A DNA stretch of 64,000 nt. Source: Cytophagaceae bacterium. GTDB lineage: Bacteria; Bacteroidota; Bacteroidia; Cytophagales; Flexibacteraceae. Shown piece after piece: positions 54,227-63,270 of the stretch. Both the position numbers and the translations under genes were made by a program. The notes under the pieces are model-generated. The model was not told the origin of the DNA and made no database searches. It saw nothing but the letters and a program-made list of their open reading frames with translations. The stretch is taken from the NCBI GenBank assembly GCA_947458545.1, contig CANGYH010000001.1, positions 1,302,001 to 1,366,000 on the forward strand, written 5' to 3'. Position 1 is the stretch's first letter. Each line of letters starts with the position of its first letter.

Positions 54227-54943
54227 ATGAAGCTGATGCTCGCTTTTTGGATTTGTTTGGCCCTGGGCCTGGGCCAGGCTTGCTCGGGGCAAGACGGGAT
54301 TACCTCTCTACCGCCTGCAAGCTTCAAAAAGTTGCTTGCTCAAACTGGGCAACCCCAACTGATAGACGTTCGCACACCTGAAGAGTACGCCCTTGGCCAT
54401 CTGGCTGGCGCAACACTTATCAACATAAGGGAAGGCGATGCCCTGCCTCGACTTGCTGCTCTGGATAAGCGCAGGCCTGTTCTGGTGTATTGCCTGGCAG
54501 GGGGCCGCAGCCTGGAGGCTGCCCAATACCTGCAAAAGCAAGGCTTTGGCCAGGTGTATGAGCTCAAAGGCGGTGTCTTGGCCTGGGAGCGCGAAAAATT
54601 GCCGTTGACAAAACCGGAGGATCCGGCCCGGGCCTCGAGGGCAGGTGTATTTACCTGGACACGCGCCGAGATAGAGAAAGCAGCCAAGGAGCATACCGCC
54701 GTGCTGGTTGATTTCTACGCCCCCTGGTGCGGCCCTTGCAAAAAGATGGAGCCGTATCTGGCGGCGCTGGCCAAAGAGGGTAAAATCAATGTTGTGCGCA
54801 TTAACGTAGATACCCACCGGGCACTGGCGGCCGAGTATGCCGTCACAGAGATTCCGGTGGTGTTGGCCTTTAAGCAGGGCAAACAGGTGCTGCGGCTAGA
54901 GGGCTACCAGACAGAGGAAGCCTTGCGAGACGCGGTACGGTAA
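54227..54943 (+). CDS. Rhodanese-thioredoxin fusion lipoprotein
   Basis: A 238-residue protein combining a lipoprotein signal (lipobox LGLGQAC, Cys19), a rhodanese domain (about 27-125; active Cys89 in VLVYCLAGGRS) and a thioredoxin domain (about 140-238; WCGPC at 167-171, followed by TEIPVV with cis-Pro). It is probably an envelope-anchored thiol or sulphur-handling protein. The fusion of the two domains as a lipoprotein is uncommon. It is divergent from ribF with about 78 nt between starts. Confidence 0.9.
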   Translation: MKLMLAFWICLALGLGQACSGQDGITSLPPASFKKLLAQTGQPQLIDVRTPEEYALGHLAGATLINIREGDALPRLAALDKRRPVLVYCLAGGRSLEAAQYLQKQGFGQVYELKGGVLAWEREKLPLTKPEDPARASRAGVFTWTRAEIEKAAKEHTAVLVDFYAPWCGPCKKMEPYLAALAKEGKINVVRINVDTHRALAAEYAVTEIPVVLAFKQGKQVLRLEGYQTEEALRDAVR

Positions 54944-55053
54944 GCAAGGGCAATTGCCAAGCAGTTTTGCACCTTTGTGGCACTGGGCGGTGCGGCAGCT
55001 TACGTACTTTGTAAGCTGGTAGGCCACGCCACCCGCCTGATACTTTGAGTAGG

Positions 55054-56043
55054 ATGCAAAGAACCAAGGCCTGTATTACGGCCGTCGGGGGGTACGTACC
55101 CGACTATGTGCTGACCAACCACGAGCTGGAACGCTACGTGGAAACCAACGACGAGTGGATTGTATCGCGCACGGGCATCCGAGAGCGACGTTTACTTAAA
55201 GACCCCGATAAGGCCACCTCTTACATGTGCATAGAGGCCGCAAGGCAGGTGTTGGAAAAATCTAACACCCGGCCCGAGGAGGTTGATATGGTCATCTGCG
55301 CAACGACTACGCCAGACTATGTTTTTCCGGCCACGGCCAACATCGTAGCAGATGCCATGGGCATGAAGAACGCCTTTGGCTACGACGTTTCTGCCGCGTG
55401 CTCGGGCTTTTTGTATAGCCTGGCAACGGGTGCGGCCATGGTAGAGAGCGGCCGCTACAAAAAAGTGCTGGTGCTGGGGGCCGACAAAATGAGCTCCATC
55501 CTAAACTTTAAAGACCGCGCCACCTGCATCATTTTCGGAGACGGGGGCGGTGCTGTGATGCTGGAGCCCAGCCAAGAAGGCTACGGCATAGAAGACATGG
55601 TGCTCAAGTCTGACGGGTCTGGCTTTCCGTACCTGCACCAAAAAGCTGGGGGCAGCCGCCGCCCCGCCAGCCACGAGACGGTTGATCAAGACATGCACTA
55701 TGTCTATCAAGAGGGGGCTACCGTTTTTAAGTTTGCCGTAACCAATATGGCCCAGGCCGCGGCCGACATTATGGACCGCAACCAACTGCAGCCCGACGAC
55801 GTGGCCTGGCTGGTGCCCCACCAGGCCAACCGCCGCATCATAGAGGCTACGGCCAACCGCATGGGCATCGGCATGGAAAAGGTAATGCTCAACATAGACA
55901 GGTATGGCAACACCACCAATGGCACCATACCCCTCTGCCTGTGGGAGTATGCACCCCAGCTAAAAAAAGGCGATAAGCTGGTGCTGGCCGCCTTTGGCGG
56001 CGGCTTTACCTGGGGCAGTATTTACCTGACCTGGGGTATCTGA
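55054..56043 (+). CDS. fabH: 3-oxoacyl-ACP synthase III (KAS III)
   Basis: A 329-residue FabH that condenses acetyl-CoA (or branched starters) with malonyl-ACP to begin fatty-acid synthesis. The catalytic triad is intact: Cys116 (DVSAACSGFLYS), His256 (VPHQANRRI) and Asn286 (YGNTTNG). I use ATG at 55054; the in-frame TTG at 55045 lies within a TACTTTG box and is unlikely. The alpha/beta hydrolase gene follows after 19 nt, so the two are probably co-transcribed. Confidence 0.96.
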   Translation: MQRTKACITAVGGYVPDYVLTNHELERYVETNDEWIVSRTGIRERRLLKDPDKATSYMCIEAARQVLEKSNTRPEEVDMVICATTTPDYVFPATANIVADAMGMKNAFGYDVSAACSGFLYSLATGAAMVESGRYKKVLVLGADKMSSILNFKDRATCIIFGDGGGAVMLEPSQEGYGIEDMVLKSDGSGFPYLHQKAGGSRRPASHETVDQDMHYVYQEGATVFKFAVTNMAQAAADIMDRNQLQPDDVAWLVPHQANRRIIEATANRMGIGMEKVMLNIDRYGNTTNGTIPLCLWEYAPQLKKGDKLVLAAFGGGFTWGSIYLTWGI

Positions 56044-56062
56044 TCGAGCCTGCCTGGGGCAC

Positions 56063-57001
56063 ATGGGTAACAAAAAGCAAGCAGAGGCGGGCAAGCCCAG
56101 CAACGCTACGTTGCTGGGCTTGCGTCTATACTTCGGGCTGTGGGGAAGGCTAGCCCCTGCCGCAACCGCGCAACGGATGTTGCGGCTGTTTGCCCATCCG
56201 CCCAAAAACAAGCTAAAGCCGCCGCACCTGGAGCTCTTGGCCCGGGCCCAGCCCTTTAGCCTGCGCCAACAAAGCCAGATAGAGCAAGACCAGTGGATTA
56301 ACCTGGCTGGCTACCGGTGGAGCGCCGCGCCTGGCAAACGCCGTGTATTGCTGCTGCATGGCTGGCGGGGCAAGGCGGCAGACTACTACAAACTGGTGCC
56401 GATGCTGGAGGATTGCGGCTTTTGCGTAGATGCGCTAGACTTTGCCGCCCACGGGCGCAGCGAGGGCACCCTTTGCTCTGAGCCCGACATGGAAGCTGCC
56501 CTGCGGCTCTACCTGGCACAAGAGGGTATGCCCTACGCTATTGTGGCCCACTCTTTGGGTGCAGCGGCCGTGGCGCTGGCCCTGTGCGGAGCAGGCAGGC
56601 CTGCCACAGACGATTTGCCTGCCAAGCTGGTTTTGCTGGCCCATCCGGTGCGGCTGCGCCATGCGTTTGAGGCAAGCTTTAGGATGTTGGGGATTCCGCC
56701 CGCCACGCAGCGGGCCGTTTATGCCTACACCGAGGCCCGGTTTGGTTTCACCATGAGCCAGATTGATTTGACCCAACTGGCCCGCCCCCTTCCGGCCCAG
56801 ACCCTGAGCCTATACGTGCCCGACGATGAAGAAGTGCCTATTGAGCATACACTAGACTTTGGCCGGGCGCATCCGCATGTTGAGTTGGCTTGTGTTGCGG
56901 ATGCCACCCACAACCGCATCATGCGTAACCTAGAGGCGAGGCAACGCATTGTGCTGTTTTTGACGGATAACAACCCGCCGGCCGCTGCGTTGCTACGTTA
57001 A
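56063..57001 (+). CDS. Alpha/beta hydrolase
   Basis: A 312-residue alpha/beta-hydrolase-fold protein. The oxyanion motif LLLHGWRGKAADYY, the nucleophile elbow VAHSLGAA (Ser164), and a late His (CVADATHNRIM) fit the catalytic triad. The N-terminal 70 residues are basic and not part of the hydrolase fold (LRLYFGLWGRLAPAATAQRM). No substrate can be named; proximity to fabH suggests lipid metabolism (inference). It follows fabH by 19 nt and precedes the M50 protease gene by 56 nt. Confidence 0.85.
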   Translation: MGNKKQAEAGKPSNATLLGLRLYFGLWGRLAPAATAQRMLRLFAHPPKNKLKPPHLELLARAQPFSLRQQSQIEQDQWINLAGYRWSAAPGKRRVLLLHGWRGKAADYYKLVPMLEDCGFCVDALDFAAHGRSEGTLCSEPDMEAALRLYLAQEGMPYAIVAHSLGAAAVALALCGAGRPATDDLPAKLVLLAHPVRLRHAFEASFRMLGIPPATQRAVYAYTEARFGFTMSQIDLTQLARPLPAQTLSLYVPDDEEVPIEHTLDFGRAHPHVELACVADATHNRIMRNLEARQRIVLFLTDNNPPAAALLR

Positions 57002-57057
57002 GGGAAATACCTAAGCATAGACAAGACACGCGCCCTTGCCCAAAACACCCCCAAACG

Positions 57058-58278
57058 ATGGAGGCACCCCTAGCACCTGACACCCGGCCGCAAGACCTTT
57101 TAGGCCCTGACTGGCAAACGGGTGTAGAGCCTACGCCCAAGCCCGTCAAACCCAAGTACTGGCTCCATTTACTACTCTTTGCCCTGACGGTTGTAACCAC
57201 AACCCTAGCCGGGCTGGAGTGGATGGCGCCCGCAAACGCCACGCGGCTGTCGGAGGGCTCGCTGACCTGGGCGCAGTTCAGCCAGGGGTTTTGGTTTTCT
57301 CTGCCGTTTTTGGGTATCCTAACTGTGCACGAGTTTGGGCACTACTTTACGGCCCGGGCATACAAAGCGCAGGTTACGTTGCCTTACTACATCCCCATGT
57401 GGCTGGGCTGGCTGAGCTCATTTTCGATTGGTACGATGGGGGCCTTCATCCGGATAGGATCGCCCTTTAAGGCGCGTTACCAACTTTTTGACGTTGGCGC
57501 GGCAGGGCCGCTTGCGGGGTATGTGGCTGCCGTGGGGGTGCTTGTTTGGGGGTATCTGACGCTGCCTTCGGCTGATTTCATCTTTACCATACACCCTGAG
57601 TATCTGCCCCTGGGGCCAGATTATGCCAAGTACGTTTACCAAAACCTTGGAGCAGGCAACCTGAGCCTAGGCAACAACCTTACGATGCAGCTGCTGGCCC
57701 ATCTGGCAGATCCTGCGCGCTTGCCCAATAGCTATGAGCTGATGCATTACCCGCTGCTTTTTGCGGGCTTTATGGCGCTTTTTTTTACGGCGCTCAACCT
57801 CTTCCCCATCGGGCAGCTAGACGGTGGGCATATCTTATACGGCCTTGTTGGGCCCGTCTGGCACAGACGGATTTCGCCTCTGCTGTTTCTGTGCCTGGTG
57901 ATGTACTCGGGCATGGGCGTGCCCCAGCCTATGCTGGGCAGTGGCGACCCCGCCTTTGCAGACAATCTGCAGTGGAACGCGCTGTACCTGTTGTTTCTCT
58001 ACATCACCTTCTCGCGCACGGTGCCGGGTTGGCGCAACATTCTGATGTTGGCCGTTGCGGTATTCGGGTTGCAGTATGGGCTAGGTATGTATGCGCCCTT
58101 GTTGCAGGGCTACAACGGCTGGCTGGTGTTCTGCCTGGTGTTGGGGCGTTTTCTGGGCATTTACCACCCCCCTACCCTTCAAGATGAGCCGCTATCGCCC
58201 GGCCGTAAAGTGGTGGGCATCGTGGCGTTGGTAGTGTTTATCCTGAGTTTTTCTCCTCAGCCGTTTGTGTTTGAGTAG
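57058..58278 (+). CDS. Site-2-type membrane metalloprotease (M50)
   Basis: A 406-residue intramembrane zinc protease. The HEFGH motif is at about 91-95 (ILTVHEFGHYFTARAYKAQ), and the second metal-ligand motif NLFPIGQLDGGH lies near residue 250, both within transmembrane helices. Six or more helices are visible. The location of the soluble loop between them (GLGTMGAFIRIGSPFKAR region) is as in RseP-like relatives that cleave anti-sigma or other membrane proteins. No PDZ domain is apparent. It is the last gene of the plus-strand fabH group. Confidence 0.92.
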   Translation: MEAPLAPDTRPQDLLGPDWQTGVEPTPKPVKPKYWLHLLLFALTVVTTTLAGLEWMAPANATRLSEGSLTWAQFSQGFWFSLPFLGILTVHEFGHYFTARAYKAQVTLPYYIPMWLGWLSSFSIGTMGAFIRIGSPFKARYQLFDVGAAGPLAGYVAAVGVLVWGYLTLPSADFIFTIHPEYLPLGPDYAKYVYQNLGAGNLSLGNNLTMQLLAHLADPARLPNSYELMHYPLLFAGFMALFFTALNLFPIGQLDGGHILYGLVGPVWHRRISPLLFLCLVMYSGMGVPQPMLGSGDPAFADNLQWNALYLLFLYITFSRTVPGWRNILMLAVAVFGLQYGLGMYAPLLQGYNGWLVFCLVLGRFLGIYHPPTLQDEPLSPGRKVVGIVALVVFILSFSPQPFVFE

Positions 58279-58289
58279 GTTGGGCAATC

Positions 58290-59507
58290 CTACTTGAGCA
58301 CTTCTTCTTCTTGAGCGGCATAACCGGCCAGGTATTGGTATGCTGGCATCAGGTAGCCATTTTGGGCGATGGTAGCCCGTCGGGCTATGGGCCCATCGGC
58401 CAGCATGTCGTCTAAGAAGCTATCCAATAGCTGTCGGCCAAAGTGGCGCGTGGCTTCGGCGGGCATCTCTGTGGGCAGGTTATCGATGGTCATCATCGTC
58501 ACCGTGTGCGCACCCGAGAAAGCCGGCAGCTCGTGGCCGGTGCAGGGGTCAATGTCGAAGTAGGGAGCCTCTATGGTGCTGGCGCGCCTGGTGCAAGGCA
58601 CTGCACCTTCCATATCGCAGCTTACGTCTGCAATCAGGCGGAGGCGGCAGCTCAGCGCAGCAAGGTCTTCGGTCGCAAACAAACGGGGGTAACCAGGGCC
58701 CCAAAAAGCGCCCGTTATGAGCAGATCTGTCTGTTGCAAATAGGGCGCAAACCGGCCCACATACTGCTCGGGGTTGGCATAGAAGCTGGCAGACCCTTGC
58801 CAGGCAGATCCATCGGCAGGGGCGTACAAGTCTTGGCTGCTAAGCTGGGCAAACACAGGGCCTTCACCCTCTCCGGCTAAGAAGGCAGCCGGGGGTAGTT
58901 TGGTAAAGCCTGCCCCTATAAGCACCTGAGCGGCTCCGCTGGCGACGCGACCCGTGCCCGTTAGCACTACGCGGACGCCTTGCAGGTCTGCACCGTCCAG
59001 GTCTTTGAGGGCATCTTCCAGATTGCCATAGTCCTTTGGTGCCTTTAGGTCGAATTTACCCAATCTGATGCCCACCATCCGAAGGCCGTGCAAGGCTCCG
59101 ACAACACCGGCAAAGTATCCAAAGGCAACCAGGCGCAGGCCTTGGTCGTTGGTGATGGTTTCGTAGTCTGTAAGCCTGGCCCCACGCTCTAGCACGGCTT
59201 GCAGCAAGCGGCGGTTGGCAGGCTGCTCTTTGATGGTGTGGCTAAAGATGTGGTAATGACCACCCGGTGCGATGGTATCTGGCTTGCGCTCTTTGATGCC
59301 AAGCAAAAAATCGGCACCGGCCAAGTCTTCTCTCACTATGGCACCCGCGGCCTCGTACTCGGTATCGGCAAAGCAGCGGTTGGGGCAGGGCTGCACCCAA
59401 ACAGCCAGGTTGGGCCTGCGCGAGAGCATCTCTGCCACTTGCTTGGGCGACAGCGGGGCCCTACGCTCTGCGGGCTCCTTTTGCTCGCGCAAGATGGCAA
59501 TGACCAT
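58290..59507 (-). CDS. Saccharopine-dehydrogenase-like oxidoreductase
   Basis: About 406 residues. The N-terminal AlaDH/PNT-like domain (MVIAILREQKEPAERRAPLSP, GIKERKPDTIAPGGHYHIFSHT) is followed by a Rossmann dinucleotide-binding region (VVLTGTGRVASGAAQVLIGAG). This is the lysine-ketoglutarate reductase / saccharopine dehydrogenase type of NAD(P) enzyme; substrate assignment (lysine degradation or synthesis) is inferred from family only. I use ATG at 59507; the TTG at 59555 adds a non-typical leader. The 211-nt gap upstream has a TATCTTTA box (59625-59632, minus strand) and an ATCTTT/AAAGAT inverted repeat. Confidence 0.88.
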   Translation of the reverse strand: MVIAILREQKEPAERRAPLSPKQVAEMLSRRPNLAVWVQPCPNRCFADTEYEAAGAIVREDLAGADFLLGIKERKPDTIAPGGHYHIFSHTIKEQPANRRLLQAVLERGARLTDYETITNDQGLRLVAFGYFAGVVGALHGLRMVGIRLGKFDLKAPKDYGNLEDALKDLDGADLQGVRVVLTGTGRVASGAAQVLIGAGFTKLPPAAFLAGEGEGPVFAQLSSQDLYAPADGSAWQGSASFYANPEQYVGRFAPYLQQTDLLITGAFWGPGYPRLFATEDLAALSCRLRLIADVSCDMEGAVPCTRRASTIEAPYFDIDPCTGHELPAFSGAHTVTMMTIDNLPTEMPAEATRHFGRQLLDSFLDDMLADGPIARRATIAQNGYLMPAYQYLAGYAAQEEEVLK

Positions 59508-59718
59508 ATGGCGTGCAGTATTAGCCTGCTGAGAAAGCGGAGAGGTAGAAATCAAGGTGTAAGCGGGCTAGCGTGTGTAGGCGTGTCGGGCCAGGTGCGC
59601 CTTTAGTTGCATCTTTCCCTGTGGTAAAGATACCTACAGCCAGGCAAGGCTGCAAGGGCCAACGCAGCTCGTTCTCACAACCATCATACCAGCACAGATG
59701 GCCAAGGCAACTCTTAGG

Positions 59719-60861
59719 TCAGCCCTCTATGGCAGATATGGCTAGCGGCACCAATTTGTCTTTGGCAAAGCGGGCAGATAGCGCGATGGCAGCCTGCTGT
59801 AGGCGCGGCTGGTCGGCTGCCATCAAGGCCTGCAGAGCTGCGCAATCAGCGTTGTAATCAGCCAGCACCACGCCGCATCCGCTCTGGCGGACAGCCTCGG
59901 CCAGCCAGCCCTCTACCCCCAAGAGCAGGGGTACACCGGCAGCCAGTGCATCAAAGAATTTATTGGGGCTGTTTTGCTGCAATACAGGCTCGGGCCTAAA
60001 GCCTACATAGGCCGCATCTGCCGTAGCCAGCAGGCGGGCAACCCCGGCATTGCTCAACTGCGGCAGCATGGTTACCGTTTGCCTTAAGCCGTGGGCGGCA
60101 ATAAAGTTGGCAATGGCCTCTTGCTCTGCACCCTGGCCTGCCAGGGTAAAGCGTACGGGCATGCCTGCCTGCCGGGCGGCAAGGGCAAGGGCCAGCAGGC
60201 GGTCCAGATGGTTGGCGTAGCCCAGGGTACCAGCATACACAACGTGGTAGATGGACGCAGCCATGCCTGTACGCTCCAACAGGTAGGTGGCAGGGTCTGC
60301 AAGGTTAGGAATTAAGGCTATCGGCTTGCCCGGTGCCTTGGCGGCCACATGGGCCTGCAAGGGGGGGCTAAGCACCACCAATCGCCTGGCCTGCCTGTAA
60401 ATGAGGCGCTCTAGCCAGCGCAAGGCGGCTGCATAGGCGCTGCCCTTTACGTAGCCGAGCTGGATGGGAGCCTCAGGCCAATTGTCGCGCACCTCAAACA
60501 CGTAGGGTACGCCATGGACCGCCTTTAGCAGTAGAGCCGTAAGGCCAATGGTGAGCGGGGTAGATGTGGCAAACACACGGCCGGCAGGCAACCAAGCCCT
60601 TGCGACCCGATAGCTGCCCCAGACAAAGGCCCAAAACGCGCGAACGCGTGCGCCTTTGCCCAAATGATTGCCGTAGGCAATGGGCAGGTAGGTAATCAAC
60701 AATCTCCCATTGCGCTCTACGCGCCTGGCCGGGCCATCCCAGGTAGTAACTACGTGTACCTGATGCCCTGCCTCGGCCAACCCATGCGCTATATGGTAAC
60801 TGCGTACGCCACCGCCCTCGCATGGGGTACGGTAATACTGGTGCAGGTAAAGGATACGCAT
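59719..60861 (-). CDS. Family 4 glycosyltransferase
   Basis: A 380-residue GT-B enzyme, GT4 type (MRILYLHQYYRTPCEGGGVRSY, VFEVRDNWPEAPIQLG, the acceptor-binding segment; VVYAGTLGYANHLDRLL and the nucleotide-binding loop LQQNSPNKFFDALAAGVPLL). This WcaI/WbuB-like set makes surface polysaccharides. The start is the ATG at 60861; a CATCTTTG box lies 8 nt upstream. It follows lnt on the same strand with a 47-nt gap. Confidence 0.93.
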   Translation of the reverse strand: MRILYLHQYYRTPCEGGGVRSYHIAHGLAEAGHQVHVVTTWDGPARRVERNGRLLITYLPIAYGNHLGKGARVRAFWAFVWGSYRVARAWLPAGRVFATSTPLTIGLTALLLKAVHGVPYVFEVRDNWPEAPIQLGYVKGSAYAAALRWLERLIYRQARRLVVLSPPLQAHVAAKAPGKPIALIPNLADPATYLLERTGMAASIYHVVYAGTLGYANHLDRLLALALAARQAGMPVRFTLAGQGAEQEAIANFIAAHGLRQTVTMLPQLSNAGVARLLATADAAYVGFRPEPVLQQNSPNKFFDALAAGVPLLLGVEGWLAEAVRQSGCGVVLADYNADCAALQALMAADQPRLQQAAIALSARFAKDKLVPLAISAIEG

Positions 60862-60908
60862 GTACCGGGCAAAGATGCCGGCCCTCCTTGATTCTCCAAA
60901 ACCACCAT

Positions 60909-62564
60909 CTAGGATCTGCGAAGCCATGCTTCGCCTATTGGAAAACTGGCACGCCCTAACCAAAAGCAAACTGCCGCTATCGCCAACAGAAGGCCCCAAT
61001 CTCCCCAAAGGAGATAGCCGGTCGTTTGGTCTGACAAACCGATGGAGTGGCGCCTGGCACCCATCTTGCCGTAGCCAAGTATGTCTATCAGGTTGCCGGC
61101 AGGGTCAATAAAGCCAGAGATACCTGTATTGGCTGAGCGTGCCACCCACCGGCGCTCCTCGACGGCACGTAGGCGGGCCAGCAGCAGATGTTGCTGGTGG
61201 CCCGCCGTGTTGCCCCACCAGGCATCGTTGGTGATGATGGCGATGGCCTGGCCGCCCTGGCGGGCAAAATCGGCCATAAAATCACCAAAAACAGACTCAT
61301 AGCATACGGCAGGGGCCAGGCGCTGTTTGCCGTCGGCGGTGGCAAATACTTCGCGCTCGGGCTGGCGGCCCAGCCCACCCGAGGTGCCCCCTAGGTTGAT
61401 GGCCAGGTTGTTGAGCAGGCTTAAAGCGGCTGGATAGGGTATGCCTTCTACGCCCGGCACCAGTTTGCTTTTGTGGTAAATACCGATCTGCGGGTTGCCC
61501 GCTTGCAGGTGTAGGGCGGTGTTGTAAACGTCGTATCTGTCGCCTTGGGGCGAGCGGCGTGCGCCGGGCGGAGCAGAATCTGCCGGATAGACGTGGTAGG
61601 TGGTGGCTCCCACAACCAGATTGAGGCCGGGGTGGCTATCTACCCAGGCGTGCAACTGGCGCAAGAGCGGCTCGGCATGGGGGGCATCCTCGCTTAGGCT
61701 GGCATCGAGGGCTGTTTCGGGCCAGAGTACCCAGCGCGTCTTGGGGGTTATCAGGCTGTCGGAGAGCCGCTGCATCCGGGCAATTTGCTGGGCGTAGGGG
61801 ATGAATCGGGGGCTGCCCTCAAACTTCTCTTGGTAGGGGTCTATGTTGGGCTGTACGGCCACAACCTCTGTGCGGGGCAGGTGGTCTATGGCAAAAGGTG
61901 CCATGGAGAGGGAGACCGTGAGCAGAAGCAGCACCACCGCCGTGGCCCAGCAAACGGCCTTGGCCAGGTGCTTGCGGTCGGCATGGCAAAAACCCAGAAA
62001 GAGAATGGCATTGACCCACCAAACCCAGGCTGATCCGCCCAGGTGCCCTGTGATGCTGTACCACTGCACCCAGCTGACGCGCGTGCAGAAGACGTTGCCC
62101 AGCGTAAGCCAGGGCCAAGAGAGCTCCCAGCCGAGATGCACCTTCTCGAAAAGCAGCCAGGCGGGCAACAGGGTGCATAAGCCCGCCACCACGCCCCAGC
62201 GCAAGCGGGCCCTGAAGTACACCGCCAGGGGGATCGTCATCAGGGCAGCGTTGAGGATGATGGCCGCTGCAGCACCTTCTACGGTGGCATTCTTGATCCA
62301 CCAGGTCGTGATGAGGTTGAACAGGAAAAGCGCCAGGTAAGCATGGCCCCAGAAACGCCAGCCCCGGCGCTTGCCGCCTTGCAGGGCAATGTCTTCACCG
62401 GCCAGCAAAAGGGGCACAAAAGCCAGAAAGATGAGCAAGGTGGCACTGACCGGGTGCCAGGCCAGTGAGGCCAAGAGCCCCGTAGCGGAACCTAATCCCA
62501 GCTTCTGCCAGCGGCTAAGCGGCCCCTTGTACCACCAATACGAGCTCTCCACGGATAGATTCAT
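60909..62564 (-). CDS. lnt: Apolipoprotein N-acyltransferase
   Basis: A 551-residue inner-membrane enzyme that adds the third acyl chain to lipoproteins. It has at least six N-terminal helices (to about 200) and the periplasmic nitrilase domain (about 225-510). The catalytic Glu-Lys-Cys set is visible in WPETALD, YHKSKLVPGVE and VCYESVFGDF. The start overlaps the 3' end of rsmI by 50 nt; the first ATG is the only good candidate. Its presence agrees with the several lipoproteins in the window. Confidence 0.95.
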   Translation of the reverse strand: MNLSVESSYWWYKGPLSRWQKLGLGSATGLLASLAWHPVSATLLIFLAFVPLLLAGEDIALQGGKRRGWRFWGHAYLALFLFNLITTWWIKNATVEGAAAAIILNAALMTIPLAVYFRARLRWGVVAGLCTLLPAWLLFEKVHLGWELSWPWLTLGNVFCTRVSWVQWYSITGHLGGSAWVWWVNAILFLGFCHADRKHLAKAVCWATAVVLLLLTVSLSMAPFAIDHLPRTEVVAVQPNIDPYQEKFEGSPRFIPYAQQIARMQRLSDSLITPKTRWVLWPETALDASLSEDAPHAEPLLRQLHAWVDSHPGLNLVVGATTYHVYPADSAPPGARRSPQGDRYDVYNTALHLQAGNPQIGIYHKSKLVPGVEGIPYPAALSLLNNLAINLGGTSGGLGRQPEREVFATADGKQRLAPAVCYESVFGDFMADFARQGGQAIAIITNDAWWGNTAGHQQHLLLARLRAVEERRWVARSANTGISGFIDPAGNLIDILGYGKMGARRHSIGLSDQTTGYLLWGDWGLLLAIAAVCFWLGRASFPIGEAWLRRS

Positions 62565-63177
62565 CTTTGATTTGCTCGGCAGCCTGGCCGAGGGTTAGGC
62601 GGATGCACTCCTGGTGCATTTTGCTGATCTCGCGCGCAATGACGATACGGCGCTCGGGTCCTAAAACCTCAGCCATTAGGGCTAAGGTTCTGCCGATGCG
62701 GTGCGGACTTTCGTAAAAAATGAGGGTGCGGGGCTCGGCCACCAGTTTTTGCAGGCGGCCCGTCTTACCCTTAGGCGGCAAAAAGCCCTCGAACAAAAAC
62801 CGGTCTGCAGGCAGGCCGCTCATCACCAAGGCGGGCACAAAGGCGGTGGCCCCGGGCAGGCAATCTACTTCGACCCCGGCCTCTACGCAGGCGCGTACCA
62901 GCAAAAAGCCAGGGTCTGAGATGCCTGGCGTGCCAGCATCTGTGCAGAGGGCCAGTTTGGCGCCCTTTTGCAGGCGCTCCACCAGGCCCCGCACGCGTTG
63001 GTGCTCGTTGTGGGCATGGAAGCTCTCCATCGGTGCTTTGATCTGGTAATGGTCTAGCAGAATGCGTGTTTTGCGCGTGTCTTCGGCCAATACCGTCTCA
63101 GCCTCCCGCAGCACGTCTAGGGCGCGCAGCGTGATGTCTTTCAGGTTTCCGACGGGGGTGGGTACAAGGGTTAGCAA
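62515..63177 (-). CDS. rsmI: 16S rRNA 2'-O-ribose C1402 methyltransferase
   Basis: A 220-residue tetrapyrrole-methylase-fold enzyme that 2'-O-methylates C1402 of 16S rRNA. The motifs LVPTPVGNLKDITLRALDVL, LAEDTRKTRILLDHY, CTDAGTPGISDPG and the segment LPGATAFVPALVMSGLPADR are characteristic. I use TTG at 63177 (LTLVPTPVGN), the family N-terminus; the frame is open to 63213 with no better start. A CACCTTTG box lies 7 nt upstream of that TTG. lnt starts before this gene ends. Confidence 0.93.
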   Translation of the reverse strand: MLTLVPTPVGNLKDITLRALDVLREAETVLAEDTRKTRILLDHYQIKAPMESFHAHNEHQRVRGLVERLQKGAKLALCTDAGTPGISDPGFLLVRACVEAGVEVDCLPGATAFVPALVMSGLPADRFLFEGFLPPKGKTGRLQKLVAEPRTLIFYESPHRIGRTLALMAEVLGPERRIVIAREISKMHQECIRLTLGQAAEQIKDESIRGELVLVVQGAA

Positions 63178-63214
63178 GCGGCTGCAAAGGTGGCAGATGG
63201 GGCAGCAAAACAAA

Positions 63215-63241
63215 GGCGCTGCCCAAACGATGGGCAGCGCC
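63215..63241 (-). terminator. Rho-independent terminator of eno
   Basis: GGCGCTGCCC and GGGCAGCGCC make a perfect 10-bp stem with a 7-nt loop; on the minus strand TTTGTTTTGC follows. It lies 29 nt after the enolase stop codon, just before the rsmI promoter. Confidence 0.88.
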
Positions 63242-63270
63242 TAGAAAGGGGTAGAGCAAGCCTACCAGGC

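Noticed and set aside
54149-54292. Longer ribF start
   Set aside because: It would overlap the thioredoxin gene and adds residues not typical for RibF; GTG at 54148 gives the family length.
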